Shown: piece by piece, positions 10,273 to 19,267 of the stretch | How positions within the stretch are numbered: position 1 is the stretch's first letter | Layout: every line of letters begins with the position of its first letter | DNA from: Planctomycetaceae bacterium | GTDB lineage: Bacteria; Planctomycetota; Phycisphaerae; Phycisphaerales; SM1A02 | Assembly: GCA_947490615.1 (NCBI GenBank) | Contig: CANLHK010000004.1 | Coordinates: 124,001 to 188,000, forward strand | Reading direction: 5' to 3' | DNA: 64,000 bases | The notes under the pieces: generated by a model | Database searches by the model: none | Seen by the model: the letters and a program-made list of their open reading frames with translations, nothing else | What the model was told of the DNA's origin: nothing | Program-made: the position numbers and the translations under genes

Positions 10273-10310
10273 ACAAGTCTTGAACAAGTCTTGAGCAAGC
10301 ACTGAGCAGC
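10270..10310 (+). repeat. Tandem 11-bp repeats between actC and actD
   Basis: Direct repeats of about 11 bases: TGAACAAGTCT at 10270 and 10281, then TGAGCAAGCAC at 10292 and a partial TGAGCAGC at 10303. The first unit includes the actC stop codon, so every copy begins with TGA. The unit length matches the unrelated repeat before actB. Confidence 0.85.
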
Positions 10311-10334
10311 ATCGATTCTCTGAGAGCTCCACAC

Positions 10335-10946
10335 ATGGCGACCCCTGTCACCAACACCCCTGAGCAGACGCATGCGCCCTCGAGCGCACGCCTCTACGGC
10401 ATGATTGCCGAGTTTGAAACTCCAGGCGATCTCCTGCACGCCGCCGAAAAGGTCCGCGACGAAGGCTACCGCTGGTGGGATTGCCACACGCCGTTTGCCG
10501 TGCACGGACTCGATGGCGCCATGGGCATCAAGCGCACTTGGCTTCCGGTCTGCGTGTTCATCGCGGGCGCGACGGGTACGACCGCCGCGTTTCTCCTGCA
10601 AGCATTCACCAACTCGTGGAGCTTCTCAGTGTGGGCGGGTGTGTGGGTCACGGGATACCCCTTCCAAGTTTCGGGCAAGCCCGCGATGAGTCTGCCCGCG
10701 TTCATCCCCGTGATCTTCGAGCTCACCATTCTCTTCTCGGCGCTCGCTTGCGTCTTCCTGATGTTCCTCTTCAACGGTCTGCCGCGGCACTACCACCCAC
10801 TGTTCAAGTCGGCGCGCTTCCGCAGGGCGACCAACGATCGGTTCTTCATCTCGATCGAGGCCAAGGACCCGAAGTTCCTGCCCAAGAAGACGGAAGAGTT
10901 CCTCCGCTCGCTCAACCCTGTCGCCGTTGAGGCGGTGGAGGACTAA
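10335..10946 (+). CDS. actD: Alternative complex III subunit ActD (DUF3341)
   Basis: A 203-residue protein of the DUF3341/ActD family: a cytoplasmic N-terminal domain (YGMIAEFETPGDLLHAAEKV, then the RWWDCHTPFAVHG block) followed by two membrane helices and a short C-terminal tail. ActD is an accessory membrane subunit of alternative complex III. The Pro-Gly-rich loop between the helices (GYPFQVSGKP) is typical of the family. It lies between actC and actE in the canonical order; the actE start follows after three bases, which suggests co-translation. Confidence 0.92.
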   Translation: MATPVTNTPEQTHAPSSARLYGMIAEFETPGDLLHAAEKVRDEGYRWWDCHTPFAVHGLDGAMGIKRTWLPVCVFIAGATGTTAAFLLQAFTNSWSFSVWAGVWVTGYPFQVSGKPAMSLPAFIPVIFELTILFSALACVFLMFLFNGLPRHYHPLFKSARFRRATNDRFFISIEAKDPKFLPKKTEEFLRSLNPVAVEAVED

Positions 10947-10949
10947 CCC

Positions 10950-11645
10950 ATGATTTCTCTGCCCCCACGCTGGATGCTCTTTGCAGGTGTGCTTGCCACG
11001 CTCGCCCTCGCGGTTCCGCCGTTTGTCATTGCGCGCGTGCGCGCAACGCCCGACTCCAATCGCGCCGTGCATCTCTTCTTTGACATGGACTTTCAACCGA
11101 AGTTCCGGCCGCAATCCGCCAACCCACTGTTCGCTGACGGCCGTGCGCAACGCACCGCCGTGGCGGGCACGGTGGCGCGCGGTGAAGCTGGACTCGATAC
11201 GCATCTTTCCGAAGGTGTCGTCGGCGGCAAGTGGGCGGACACGCTCCCTGCCAGCATGCCTGTGACTCGCGAACTGCTTGAGCGCGGCCAGGGCCGCTTC
11301 AACATCTATTGCAGCGCCTGTCACGGTTACGGCGGCTACGGCGACGGCACGGTGAATGTGCGCGCGATGACTCTCATGAGCAGCAGCGATGGTCCTGCCA
11401 ACGGGACATCATGGGTGCAGGCCAAGAGTCTGCACGATCCGATCGTGCGCGATCACGCTGTCGGCATGATCTTCAATGTCGCCACCAATGGCATCCGCAC
11501 CATGTCGGGCTACGGCGCGCAGATTGATGTCGCTGATCGCTGGGCGATCGCGGCGTATGTCAAGACGCTCCAACTCTCGCAGAACGCCTCGATGCAGTCG
11601 GTTCCGCCCGAGCTGCGCGATCGAATCAAGAAGGAGGTGAAGTGA
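10950..11645 (+). CDS. actE: Alternative complex III subunit ActE (monoheme cytochrome c)
   Basis: A 231-residue membrane-anchored cytochrome c with one heme site, CSACH, about residues 120-124, and a probable distal methionine in GIRTMSGYG. The N-terminal hydrophobic segment (about residues 9-28) anchors it to the outside of the membrane. ActE is the small heme subunit through which alternative complex III can hand electrons to an oxidase, here the caa3 enzyme encoded downstream. The 3' end of the gene carries a strong AAGGAGG at 11632-11638 that serves as ribosome binding site for actF. Confidence 0.92.
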   Translation: MISLPPRWMLFAGVLATLALAVPPFVIARVRATPDSNRAVHLFFDMDFQPKFRPQSANPLFADGRAQRTAVAGTVARGEAGLDTHLSEGVVGGKWADTLPASMPVTRELLERGQGRFNIYCSACHGYGGYGDGTVNVRAMTLMSSSDGPANGTSWVQAKSLHDPIVRDHAVGMIFNVATNGIRTMSGYGAQIDVADRWAIAAYVKTLQLSQNASMQSVPPELRDRIKKEVK

Positions 11646-12955
11646 TGGGTCACCCCTCCACACACGCCGACATTTCTGGCAAGAACATCGAACTGCCCGC
11701 GGTGGCGCTCAACTTCCGCAAACTCGCGATCGGCCTCGCCGTCATCGGTCTCGGCGGCGGCGCAGCCGTTGGTTACACGGGTGCGTTTGGCACCACGGCG
11801 CATCACTTCTGGCACAGCTACCTCATCGCGTTCCTCTTCGGACTCACGATGTGCCTCGGTGGGCTCTTCTTTGTCTTCGTGCAACATCTGGTTCGCGCAG
11901 GCTGGTCGGTCGCCGTGCGTCGTCCCGCGGAAGCCCTCGCAGCCAACCTTCGTTGGATCTGGATTCTCTTCGTGCCGTTCGCGGTGCTCTGGTTCATGGG
12001 CAAGGCGAATGTGGTGTGGATCTGGGCCGACATGGAAACGCTCAAGGCCAACAACGAAGCCGAGTGGACCATCGTCGTTGCCAAGACTGGCTTCCTGAAT
12101 CCGACCTTCTTCTGGATTCGCGCGCTGGTCTACTTCGCGACCTGGGCGATTCTCGCGAGCTTCTTCTTCAAGAACAGCATCGCGCAAGATGAGTCAGGCG
12201 ATCGAAGCCTGAGTTCGAAGATGGGCAAGTGGGCGGGTCCCTCTGCGATTCTCTTTGGACTCACCACCTCAGCCGCGGCGTTTGACTGGATCATGTCGCT
12301 CTCGCCCGCGTGGTTCTCCACGATGTTCGGCGTCTACTTCTTCTGCGGCTGCGCCACGGCGGGTTTCGCCACGATGATTCTCATCACCGTGCGACTCACC
12401 CATCTCGGCGCGCTCAAGGGAATCGTGACCCGCGAGCACTTCCAAGACATGGGCAAGTTGATGTGGGCCTTCGGCATCGTCTTCTGGGCATACATCGCTT
12501 TCAGCCAGTACATGCTGATCTGGTACGCGAACATTCCTGAAGAGACGGGCTGGTTCCTCGCGCGCCAAGTCGGCGAGTGGGGACCGTTCAGTTTCGCGCT
12601 GATTGCGGGCCACTTTGTGGTGCCGTTCCTCGCGCTCTTGAGCAAGTGGATGAAGCGCGCGCCACTCACGCTGGCCATCGGCGCGGTGTGGATGCTCTGC
12701 TTCCACTATGTCGATCTCTACTGGCTCATCATGCCTGAAGTCCCGAGCGACCTCGGCAACTTCTCGAAGTACGCAGAGATGTCGGCGAAGTACGCCGACG
12801 AGGCGACGCACTTCACCAACCCCGTCAACTTCCTCCTCGTCTTCGGCGTCGTGGGCGCCGTGGCCGCTGGAACTCTTGGAACGCTCTCGCGCGTTTCGCT
12901 GCTCCCCAAGAAGGATCCGCGCCTCAACGAGAGTCTGCGCTTCGAGAACATGTGA
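11645..12955 (+). CDS. actF: Alternative complex III subunit ActF (second NrfD-like membrane protein)
   Basis: About 436 residues with some ten membrane helices, related to ActC and NrfD but of the ActF type. It is the second integral membrane subunit of alternative complex III and probably takes part in quinol binding or proton movement. The start ATG overlaps the actE stop as TGATG and has AAGGAGG six bases upstream; a GTG three bases earlier is the alternative. Conserved features include the HSYLIAFLFGLTMCLGGLFF helix and GHFVVPFLALLS. It completes the act gene set in the usual order A-B-C-D-E-F. Confidence 0.92.
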   Translation: MGHPSTHADISGKNIELPAVALNFRKLAIGLAVIGLGGGAAVGYTGAFGTTAHHFWHSYLIAFLFGLTMCLGGLFFVFVQHLVRAGWSVAVRRPAEALAANLRWIWILFVPFAVLWFMGKANVVWIWADMETLKANNEAEWTIVVAKTGFLNPTFFWIRALVYFATWAILASFFFKNSIAQDESGDRSLSSKMGKWAGPSAILFGLTTSAAAFDWIMSLSPAWFSTMFGVYFFCGCATAGFATMILITVRLTHLGALKGIVTREHFQDMGKLMWAFGIVFWAYIAFSQYMLIWYANIPEETGWFLARQVGEWGPFSFALIAGHFVVPFLALLSKWMKRAPLTLAIGAVWMLCFHYVDLYWLIMPEVPSDLGNFSKYAEMSAKYADEATHFTNPVNFLLVFGVVGAVAAGTLGTLSRVSLLPKKDPRLNESLRFENM

Positions 12956-13004
12956 CGCGCCGCCAGCACGACTGCATCGACCTCTGATCGATTAGGAATC
13001 CGCT

Positions 13005-13400
13005 ATGTCCGCACCAGCCACCACCAACTCCACGCAGATCGACGACCCCGAGATGGGAGCGACTTGGTTCTACTCCTTCGTCGGCATCATCTTCTTCGTG
13101 GCGTTCTGTCTCGCGGTCTCCGTGCTCTTCTTCGGAGTGGAGCGCGAACTCGAGGAAGTCCGCGTGATCGACGCGCGCCCCGCGTTCTCCACGACGCTGA
13201 AGGCGCAGCAGAAGGAACTCCTCGCGCAATACGGCACCTACACCGAGGAAGTCGACGAGCAGAAGGTCGAGCGCATTCGCATTCCCATCGCGCGCGCGAT
13301 CGAGCTCGTGAGCACTGCCGGTCAAGTTCCTGCTGGCGTGGCCAGCGCTCCAATCGCGGCGACCAGCAAGCCCGCCGTTCCCGCCAAGCCCACCAAGTAA
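13005..13400 (+). CDS. Small single-helix membrane protein between actF and the SCO gene
   Basis: A 131-residue protein I do not recognise. An acidic N-terminus (IDDPEMGATWFYSF) leads into one hydrophobic helix (about residues 24-46), then a soluble region of charged helix-prone sequence (ERELEEVRVIDARP, KAQQKELLAQYGTYTEE), and a low-complexity Ala/Pro/Lys tail. It sits inside the respiratory operon between the last act gene and the SCO copper chaperone, so a role as an accessory or linker subunit of the ACIII-caa3 system is plausible, but this is position-based inference only. Confidence 0.75.
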   Translation: MSAPATTNSTQIDDPEMGATWFYSFVGIIFFVAFCLAVSVLFFGVERELEEVRVIDARPAFSTTLKAQQKELLAQYGTYTEEVDEQKVERIRIPIARAIELVSTAGQVPAGVASAPIAATSKPAVPAKPTK

Positions 13401-13423
13401 GACCCCGCTGATCTGAACCATCA

Positions 13424-14293
13424 ATGATCCGACTTCTCTCCCGCTTCTCCACCACGATCACCGCACTTGCTGCGGTGCTGTCGGTTGGACTTGAGGCGCG
13501 CGGACAGGTTGATACTGGTGTTCCTGAGGAACTCAAAGGCGTCGACATCGTCGAGCATGTCAATGAGCCGCTGCCACTGGACACGCGCTTCACCGATGAC
13601 GAGGGTGAACCCGTCACGCTGCGCGACTACTTCAAGGGCGAGCGTCCAGTCCTGCTGCAGCTGGGCTACAACAAGTGCCCGATGCTCTGCAATCTCGTGT
13701 TGAACGGGACCTTTGACGGTTTGCAAGGACTCGAGTGGATGCCAGGCAAGGAGTTCGAGATGGTCTGCATCTCGATCGATCCCACGGAGACCTCCGCCTT
13801 GGCCAGCGCCAAGAAGGAGAGTTACCTCGCCGAGTTCGATCGTCCTGGTGCGCGCAGGGGAGTGCACTTCCTGACCGGCCGCGAGGCGATGTCGAAGGCG
13901 GTTGCCGATGCAGTCGGTTTCCAATTCCGTCGCCAAGAGAACGGCGACTACTCGCACGCTGCGGTGCTCATCCTTGTGACGCCCGATGGCCGCGTGAACC
14001 GTTACATGTATGGAACGAAGTTCGAGTCGTCCGATCTGCGTTTGGGGCTCTTGGAAGCTTCCGAAGGCCGGATCGGCACACCGATGCAAAAGTTCATTCT
14101 TTGGTGCCACATCTACGACGCCAATGCGCGCGGCTATGTCTTGCAGGCACGCCGCATCATGTCGATCGGCGGGCTTCTCACGATGCTCGTGCTCGGCGGC
14201 GGGCTGGCTTGGTTTTGGTCAGCCGACCTCAAGAAGAAGAAGCACAAGAGTCAGCACACCGCGACGGCAGCCCACGCCGCCGCCGCGAATTGA
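13424..14293 (+). CDS. SCO1/SenC/PrrC-family copper chaperone
   Basis: A 289-residue thioredoxin-fold protein. The copper-binding Cys pair is in GYNKCPMLCN (Cys85 and Cys89), and the third ligand is the His in DYSHAAVLI. SCO proteins deliver copper to, or reduce, the CuA site of oxidase subunit II, which is the next gene. Residues 1-27 look like a signal sequence ending ARG-Q. Unusually for the family, a second hydrophobic helix (about residues 240-263) lies at the C-terminus followed by a Lys/His-rich tail, so the protein may be anchored at its C-terminal end. The coxB start follows seven bases after its stop. Confidence 0.93.
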   Translation: MIRLLSRFSTTITALAAVLSVGLEARGQVDTGVPEELKGVDIVEHVNEPLPLDTRFTDDEGEPVTLRDYFKGERPVLLQLGYNKCPMLCNLVLNGTFDGLQGLEWMPGKEFEMVCISIDPTETSALASAKKESYLAEFDRPGARRGVHFLTGREAMSKAVADAVGFQFRRQENGDYSHAAVLILVTPDGRVNRYMYGTKFESSDLRLGLLEASEGRIGTPMQKFILWCHIYDANARGYVLQARRIMSIGGLLTMLVLGGGLAWFWSADLKKKKHKSQHTATAAHAAAAN

Positions 14294-14300
14294 AGAGGCG

Positions 14301-15449
14301 ATGCCCGTGACGAATTTGATCCCCACCCTTCTGATGCAGTCCAGCGCCACTCCTGGCGCCGCCCAGCCCGTGACGCCGAAGACCTTCTGGCTTCCCGAAG
14401 GCGCCTCGACGTTCTCGCGGCAGAACGACTGGGTCTTCGACTTCATCAACTACATCAACTACTTCTTCTTCTTCCTCGTCGTCGGCATCATGCTGTACTT
14501 CGTCTGGAAGTACCGACAGAAGGGCCGCGAGGTCTACGCGCGCGGTCCGAGCCACAACACGGTGCTTGAGTTGGGTTGGACGATTCTGCCGACGATCATC
14601 GTGGTGATCATCTTCTTCATGGGTTTCCGCGGCTTCACCCAGATGAAGGTCGCACCCGCCAACGCGTACCAGATCGATGTCGTTGCCAGCCGTTGGAACT
14701 GGGTCTTCAAGTACCCCAACGGCGCCACCAGCGACGACCTCTATATCCCCGCAGGGAAGCCGGTCAACCTCGTCATGCGCAGCGAGGATGTCTTGCACTC
14801 GCTCTTCATCCGCGACTTCCGCGTCAAGCAGGATGTCGTTCCTGGACGCTACACCTCGTTGTGGTTCCAGGCCGACAATCCGACCGAAGGCGAGAAGTTC
14901 CACTGGCTCTTCTGCACCGAGTTCTGCGGCAAGGATCACTCGAACATGAACCGCAAGGTGTTCGTGCTCAATGAGAGTGACTTCGCAAGTTGGGTGATTG
15001 AGCAGGGGCGTTGGCTCGACAAGATTCCCGCCGAAGAGCTGTACTTCAAAGCAGGCCCCAAGATCTTCGCGCGTTGCGCGAGCTGCCACACCCTCGACGG
15101 CAAGGCAAGCACTGGACCTTCGTGGGGCAACTACGACGGCTCGGGCAACATCTGGAAGCGCTCGAACGATCCGAACACGGCGCACAAGGTTGATGGCAAG
15201 CCGCTCAGCGAGCTCATCGGCGTTGGCAAGCAGTACGAGAACGCCAAGAGCTACTTGCGCAACTCCATCCTCAATCCCAACGAGCATCTCGTCGACCCCT
15301 TCGGTCCTGCGATGCCCACCTTCCGTGGTCAACTCAATGATAAGGCGATCGATGCGGTCATCGGCATGATGGAGCATCTCGACGAGTTCGACACCAAGGC
15401 CCCGTTTGCCAAGAAGACCGACGGCGCCGCGGCGCCCGCTCCCAAGTAA
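14301..15449 (+). CDS. coxB: caa3 cytochrome oxidase subunit II with fused cytochrome c
   Basis: A 382-residue protein with two membrane helices (about 51-69 and 94-110), a CuA cupredoxin domain and a C-terminal cytochrome c domain. The CuA ligands are His166 and the [13 protein letters not shown] block: Cys205, Glu207 (backbone ligand position), Cys209, His213, Met216. The heme c motif is CASCH (Cys259, Cys262, His263). Fusion of CuA and cytochrome c defines a caa3-type oxidase. The longer reading frame that begins at 14010 overlaps the SCO gene in another frame; ATG 14301, with GAAGAGG just before it, is the true start. Confidence 0.95.
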   Translation: MPVTNLIPTLLMQSSATPGAAQPVTPKTFWLPEGASTFSRQNDWVFDFINYINYFFFFLVVGIMLYFVWKYRQKGREVYARGPSHNTVLELGWTILPTIIVVIIFFMGFRGFTQMKVAPANAYQIDVVASRWNWVFKYPNGATSDDLYIPAGKPVNLVMRSEDVLHSLFIRDFRVKQDVVPGRYTSLWFQADNPTEGEKFHWLFCTEFCGKDHSNMNRKVFVLNESDFASWVIEQGRWLDKIPAEELYFKAGPKIFARCASCHTLDGKASTGPSWGNYDGSGNIWKRSNDPNTAHKVDGKPLSELIGVGKQYENAKSYLRNSILNPNEHLVDPFGPAMPTFRGQLNDKAIDAVIGMMEHLDEFDTKAPFAKKTDGAAAPAPK

Positions 15450-15495
15450 AGCCCGCGCTGCATCTGCTCACGCAAGACACCTCACGAGTGACGCC

Positions 15496-17190
15496 ATGAC
15501 GACCCTCGACACCCGACCGATCACTCCTCCAGTGACCGACAACTACCTGACCTTCCGCCGCGGATTCCTTTCGTGGGCGTTCACGCTCGACCACAAGCGC
15601 ATCGGCGTGATGTACCTCGTCGCCGTGCTGTCGTCGTTCTTCGTGGGCGGCGTGATGGCGCTCTTGGTGCGCACCAAGCTGCTCTTCCCTGGCGAAGTCT
15701 CGTGGATGTCCAACGAGGAGTACAACAAAGCCTTCACCCTGCACGGCGCGGTGATGGTCTTCCTCGTCATCATCCCGAGCGTCCCCGCGGCGCTGGGAAA
15801 CTTCGTCCTCCCGATCATGCTCGGCGCGAAGGATGTCGCGTTCCCGCGGCTCAACCTCTTCAGTTTCTACCTGTGGGTCCTCGGCGCGATCTGCGCGGTC
15901 TACTCGCTCCTCGCGGGCGGCTTCGACACGGGCTGGACTTTCTACACGCCGTACTCATCGCAGTCCGAAGCGGGCGGCATCATCCCCGTCCTCATCGGCG
16001 TGTTCATCCTTGGCTTCTCGTCGATCTTCACGGGCCTCAACTTCATCGTGACGATCCACAAGCTGCGTCCGCCAGGCATGACCTGGTTCCGCATGCCGCT
16101 GTTCCTGTGGGCGGTCTATGCCACGGCGATCATTCAGGTGCTCGCGACACCAGTGCTCGGCATTACGGTCGCGCTCTTGGTCGTGGAACGAGCCTTCCAG
16201 ATCGGCATCTTTGATGCCTCGATGGGTGGCGATCCCGTTCTCTTCCAACACTTCTTCTGGTTCTACTCGCACCCAGCGGTGTACATCATGGTGTTGCCAG
16301 GCATGGGCATCATCAGCGAGATCATCGCGGTGCACAGCCATCGCCACATCTTTGGCTTCCGCTTCATCGCTTTCAGCTCGATCGCCATCGCGATCTTCAG
16401 CTTCCTTGTCTGGGGGCACCACATGTTCACCAGCGGTCAATCGCCGCTCATGAATGTGCTCTTCAGCGCGATCACCTTCTCGGTGGCGATCCCGTCGGCG
16501 GTCAAGGTCTTCAACTGGCTCGCCACCCTCTACAAGGGTTCGATCTCGCTGAACACCACGATGTTCTACGGGCTTTCGTTCCTCTTCCTGTTCACCATCG
16601 GCGGACTGACGGGCATCCCGCTGGCCGTGATCTCGACCGACATCCATCTGCACGACACCTATTTCGTCGTCGCGCACTTCCACTATGTGATGATGGGTTC
16701 CGCGCTCATCGCCATGATCGGTGGACTGCATCACTGGTGGCCAAAGATGACGGGCGTGATGTTCAGTGAGTTCTGGGGCAAGATCGCCTGCGCGATGGTG
16801 TTCGTCGGCTTCAACCTCTGCTTCTTCACCCAGTTCATGCTCGGGTCACAGGGCATGCCACGCCGCTACTACCTCTACCAGCCCGAGTTCAAGATGTACC
16901 ACCACATCTCGACGGGTGGCTCGTACATCATGGGGCTTGGCTTCCTCATCACGGCGATCTACCTGATTCACTCGCTCTTTGCGGGGAAGAAGGCGCCCGC
17001 GAATCCGTGGGGCGGTGCCAGCCTCGAGTGGCAATGCTCCTCACCGCCACCGCATGACAACTTTGCGACCACGCCGCGCGTGGGCGACTGCTACGACTTC
17101 AGTGCCGTGCATTGGGATGAGTCGACGCAGGGCTATGTGGTCGACGCGGAGGCGCACATCGCCGCTGCTCATTCAGGGAAGGGTCACTAA
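15496..17190 (+). CDS. coxA: Cytochrome c oxidase subunit I, A2-type
   Basis: The 564-residue catalytic subunit, with twelve or more membrane helices. The low-spin heme and binuclear-centre ligands are visible: His83 (TLHGAVMVF), His259, His308/His309 (WGHHMF), and His394/His396 (VVAHFHYV). The motif around the first CuB ligand is YSHPAVY (Tyr257-Ser258) instead of the GHPEVY of A1 enzymes, so the proton-gating Glu of helix VI is missing and the Tyr-Ser pair typical of A2-type heme-copper oxidases is present. This agrees with the cytochrome c fusion in subunit II. The start at 15496 follows the coxB stop by 46 bases; the frame upstream of it overlaps coxB. Confidence 0.95.
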   Translation: MTTLDTRPITPPVTDNYLTFRRGFLSWAFTLDHKRIGVMYLVAVLSSFFVGGVMALLVRTKLLFPGEVSWMSNEEYNKAFTLHGAVMVFLVIIPSVPAALGNFVLPIMLGAKDVAFPRLNLFSFYLWVLGAICAVYSLLAGGFDTGWTFYTPYSSQSEAGGIIPVLIGVFILGFSSIFTGLNFIVTIHKLRPPGMTWFRMPLFLWAVYATAIIQVLATPVLGITVALLVVERAFQIGIFDASMGGDPVLFQHFFWFYSHPAVYIMVLPGMGIISEIIAVHSHRHIFGFRFIAFSSIAIAIFSFLVWGHHMFTSGQSPLMNVLFSAITFSVAIPSAVKVFNWLATLYKGSISLNTTMFYGLSFLFLFTIGGLTGIPLAVISTDIHLHDTYFVVAHFHYVMMGSALIAMIGGLHHWWPKMTGVMFSEFWGKIACAMVFVGFNLCFFTQFMLGSQGMPRRYYLYQPEFKMYHHISTGGSYIMGLGFLITAIYLIHSLFAGKKAPANPWGGASLEWQCSSPPPHDNFATTPRVGDCYDFSAVHWDESTQGYVVDAEAHIAAAHSGKGH

Positions 17191-17193
17191 ACC

Positions 17194-18150
17194 GTGTCGC
17201 ACTCCGCTCCCACCAACGATTCGCACGGCGGCCACGACGCGTCTGGTCATGACGCGCATGGACTGCATGCGAAGTATCCGTTCCTCGCGCACCACTTCGA
17301 GACGCCGTATCAGCAGTTTGATTCGGGCAAGCTCGGCATGTGGTTGTTCCTTGCCACCGAAGTGTTGTTCTTCGGCGCGCTGTTCGTGATGTACGCCATT
17401 CTGCGCTTCAAGGACCCACAGGTCTTCTCGTACGCCAGTCAGTACCTCGACACCATTCTCGGCGGCATCAACACCGCGGTCCTGATTTTGTCGAGCCTCA
17501 CGATGGCCATCGGCGTGCGCGCTGCGCAGACCAACAAGAAGGGCTTGCTCTCCCTCTGCCTCGCACTCACGCTCGCGGGCGCGATCGGCTTCCTTGTCAT
17601 CAAGTACTTCGAGTACACCCACAAGTTCCACCTGAATCTCAAGTGGGGACAAGCGTTCTATCAGCCCGCGACGCCCGAAGACAAGGCTGCGGTGAAGGTG
17701 GAAATGAAGCCCGTCGAGAGCCCAGTGCTCGCGATCGTTTCACCGAATCCGTCGGCAGGTGCAGCGCCCGCGGCGCTCATCACGCTTCCGCCTGCGGACA
17801 AGTCGTCGGTTGTTGCGCCGAAGGCTGGACCTGACGGCGTTGCGACGCCTGCCATGGTGGAAGCGGTGGACGCTCCCGCGCATGTGGCGCACTCCGAGGG
17901 CTCGCACCTGCGCGATCCTGCGATGCCGCCCAATACCCATCGCTTCTTCGCGATCTACTACATCATGACGGGTCTGCACGGCATCCACGTGCTCATCGGC
18001 GTCGGCGTCATCGGTTGGCTGCTCTTGGGCTCGTTCCGAGGCCGCTACAACAGCGACTACTACGCGCCTGTGGACTTCGTTGGCCTCTATTGGCACGTCG
18101 TCGACTTGGTCTGGATCTTCCTCTTCCCGTTGTTCTATCTCATCCACTGA
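17194..18150 (+). CDS. coxC: Cytochrome c oxidase subunit III with a large loop insert
   Basis: A 318-residue subunit III. The family helices KLGMWLFLATEVLFFGALF (about 46-70) and the C-terminal block LHGIHVLIGVGVIGWLL with VDLVWIFLFPLFYLIH are clear. Between the third and fourth visible helices, residues about 157-247 form an Ala/Pro/Val-rich hydrophilic insert that ordinary subunit III lacks. The N-terminal 35 residues are rich in His (HGGHDASGHDAHGLH). It starts with GTG three bases after the coxA stop. Subunit III stabilises the catalytic core and is not redox-active. Confidence 0.93.
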   Translation: MSHSAPTNDSHGGHDASGHDAHGLHAKYPFLAHHFETPYQQFDSGKLGMWLFLATEVLFFGALFVMYAILRFKDPQVFSYASQYLDTILGGINTAVLILSSLTMAIGVRAAQTNKKGLLSLCLALTLAGAIGFLVIKYFEYTHKFHLNLKWGQAFYQPATPEDKAAVKVEMKPVESPVLAIVSPNPSAGAAPAALITLPPADKSSVVAPKAGPDGVATPAMVEAVDAPAHVAHSEGSHLRDPAMPPNTHRFFAIYYIMTGLHGIHVLIGVGVIGWLLLGSFRGRYNSDYYAPVDFVGLYWHVVDLVWIFLFPLFYLIH

Positions 18151-18249
18151 TCCGAGCTTGATTCGATTTCGGCCGCGTTCGAGCCGAGACTCCAGCACGC
18201 CTCGCGCACTCCTCACGCACGCATCGCGTCACTCACCTAGGACCTCGCT

Positions 18250-18669
18250 ATGGCAAGCGCCACGCACGCTCATCACTCCTCCAACGCCTCGGGCGAAGTG
18301 CATCCGCTCGTTGGACACCTCGTGCCGTACTCGACGCTCTTTGCGACGGGCGCCACGCTGATCGTGCTCACGATCATCACCGTCGCTGCCCGCTACATCG
18401 ATCTCGGTGAGGCGAATGTTTACCTTGCCATCGGCATCGCGGTGATCAAAGCGACTTTGGTGTCGCTGTACTTCATGCACTTGCGCTGGGATCGCCCGTT
18501 CAACCTGATGATGCTCGTCGGGTCCATGCTCTTCGTGGGTTTGATGATGGTGTTCTGCATGATGGATGTCGGGCAGAACCTCGCCTCGGAGAACAAGGGC
18601 AATCCGAGCGCTGTGCAGAACTACCTCAACGCCAACGCGCCGTTCGCGCCCATCACGGCGAAGAAGTGA
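18250..18669 (+). CDS. Cytochrome c oxidase subunit IV (COX4/prokaryotic type)
   Basis: A 139-residue protein with three membrane helices, matching the small bacterial oxidase subunit IV family (CtaF/CyoD-like): LIVLTIITVAARYIDLG, then VYLAIGIAVIKATLVSLYFM, a HLRWDRP loop, and a third helix before a hydrophilic C-terminus. The YFMHLRWDRP segment is characteristic. The N-terminus again has several His residues (THAHHSSN). It lies in the oxidase operon, 99 bases after coxC, and the next gene begins within five bases of its stop. Confidence 0.88.
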   Translation: MASATHAHHSSNASGEVHPLVGHLVPYSTLFATGATLIVLTIITVAARYIDLGEANVYLAIGIAVIKATLVSLYFMHLRWDRPFNLMMLVGSMLFVGLMMVFCMMDVGQNLASENKGNPSAVQNYLNANAPFAPITAKK

Positions 18670-18673
18670 GTGT

Positions 18674-19267
18674 GTGAAGAACCCCGTCACCCCATTCGAT
18701 GACCCAAAGGCCCGCTTTGCAGCGGGCCTTTTCGGCATGTGGCTTCTGCTGATCATGCTCGGGGTGCTCTTCGTCTCGGCGATCCTCGGCTATGTCGCAG
18801 TGCGCATCGACAACGGCGCTGAGTTCATTCCTGCCAATGCGCCGCCGCTCCCGTTGCTCTTGCTCCTGAGCACCGCGCTGTTGATGGTGTCGAGCTTCAC
18901 CATGCAGCGCGCGCTGGTCGCGGGCCGCGCGGGCGAGGCGAGCCAAGGTCGGTGGATGGTGGCCACGCTTGGGCTCGCGCTTGGATTCCTCCTCACACAA
19001 TGGCTGGCGTGGCGCGTCCTCGTCGGGCAGCAGATTGGTCCGAGCGACAACTTGTATGCGTGGACCTTCTTCGTCCTGACCGCGCTGCACGGCGCGCATG
19101 TTGTCGGAGGACTCGTCCCCTTGGCGATCACCACAGCGCACGCGCGGAGGCTGGAATACACGCCGTCGAACTACCGCGGCGTCGCCTACTGCGCGATGTA
19201 TTGGCACTTCCTCGGCGGCGCCTGGCTCGTGCTCTACGCGACGCTCTGGATTGGGTCGCGGCACTGA
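18674..19267 (+). CDS. Second heme-copper oxidase subunit III-like protein
   Basis: About 197 residues with five hydrophobic helices of the oxidase subunit III family: FGMWLLLIMLGVLFVSAIL, then LLLSTALLMVSSFTM, LGLALGFLLTQWLAW, TALHGAHVVGGL with its helix, and YWHFLGGAWLVLYATLWIG. These match the shorter subunit III form without the insert seen in coxC. It is therefore a paralogue, the last gene of the respiratory operon. The GTG at 18674 is taken as start, four bases after the previous stop; an alternative ATG at 18737 would begin inside the first helix. A terminator-like hairpin (18706-18732) lies between those two candidate starts, which makes the true start worth testing. Confidence 0.82.
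   Translation: MKNPVTPFDDPKARFAAGLFGMWLLLIMLGVLFVSAILGYVAVRIDNGAEFIPANAPPLPLLLLLSTALLMVSSFTMQRALVAGRAGEASQGRWMVATLGLALGFLLTQWLAWRVLVGQQIGPSDNLYAWTFFVLTALHGAHVVGGLVPLAITTAHARRLEYTPSNYRGVAYCAMYWHFLGGAWLVLYATLWIGSRH
18706..18734 (+). terminator. Terminator-like hairpin inside the start of the subunit III-like gene
   Basis: A perfect 10-bp stem, AAAGGCCCGC (18706-18715) with GCGGGCCTTT (18722-18731), a six-base loop, and T residues directly after. It has the form of a Rho-independent terminator but falls 32 bases into the coding sequence that begins at 18674. It could act as an attenuator lowering expression of the last gene relative to the oxidase core. Confidence 0.6.

Noticed and set aside
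14010-14300. Extended start of coxB overlapping the SCO gene
   Set aside because: The extra residues are the SCO gene read in another frame; ATG 14301 has a good ribosome site and gives a normal subunit II N-terminus.
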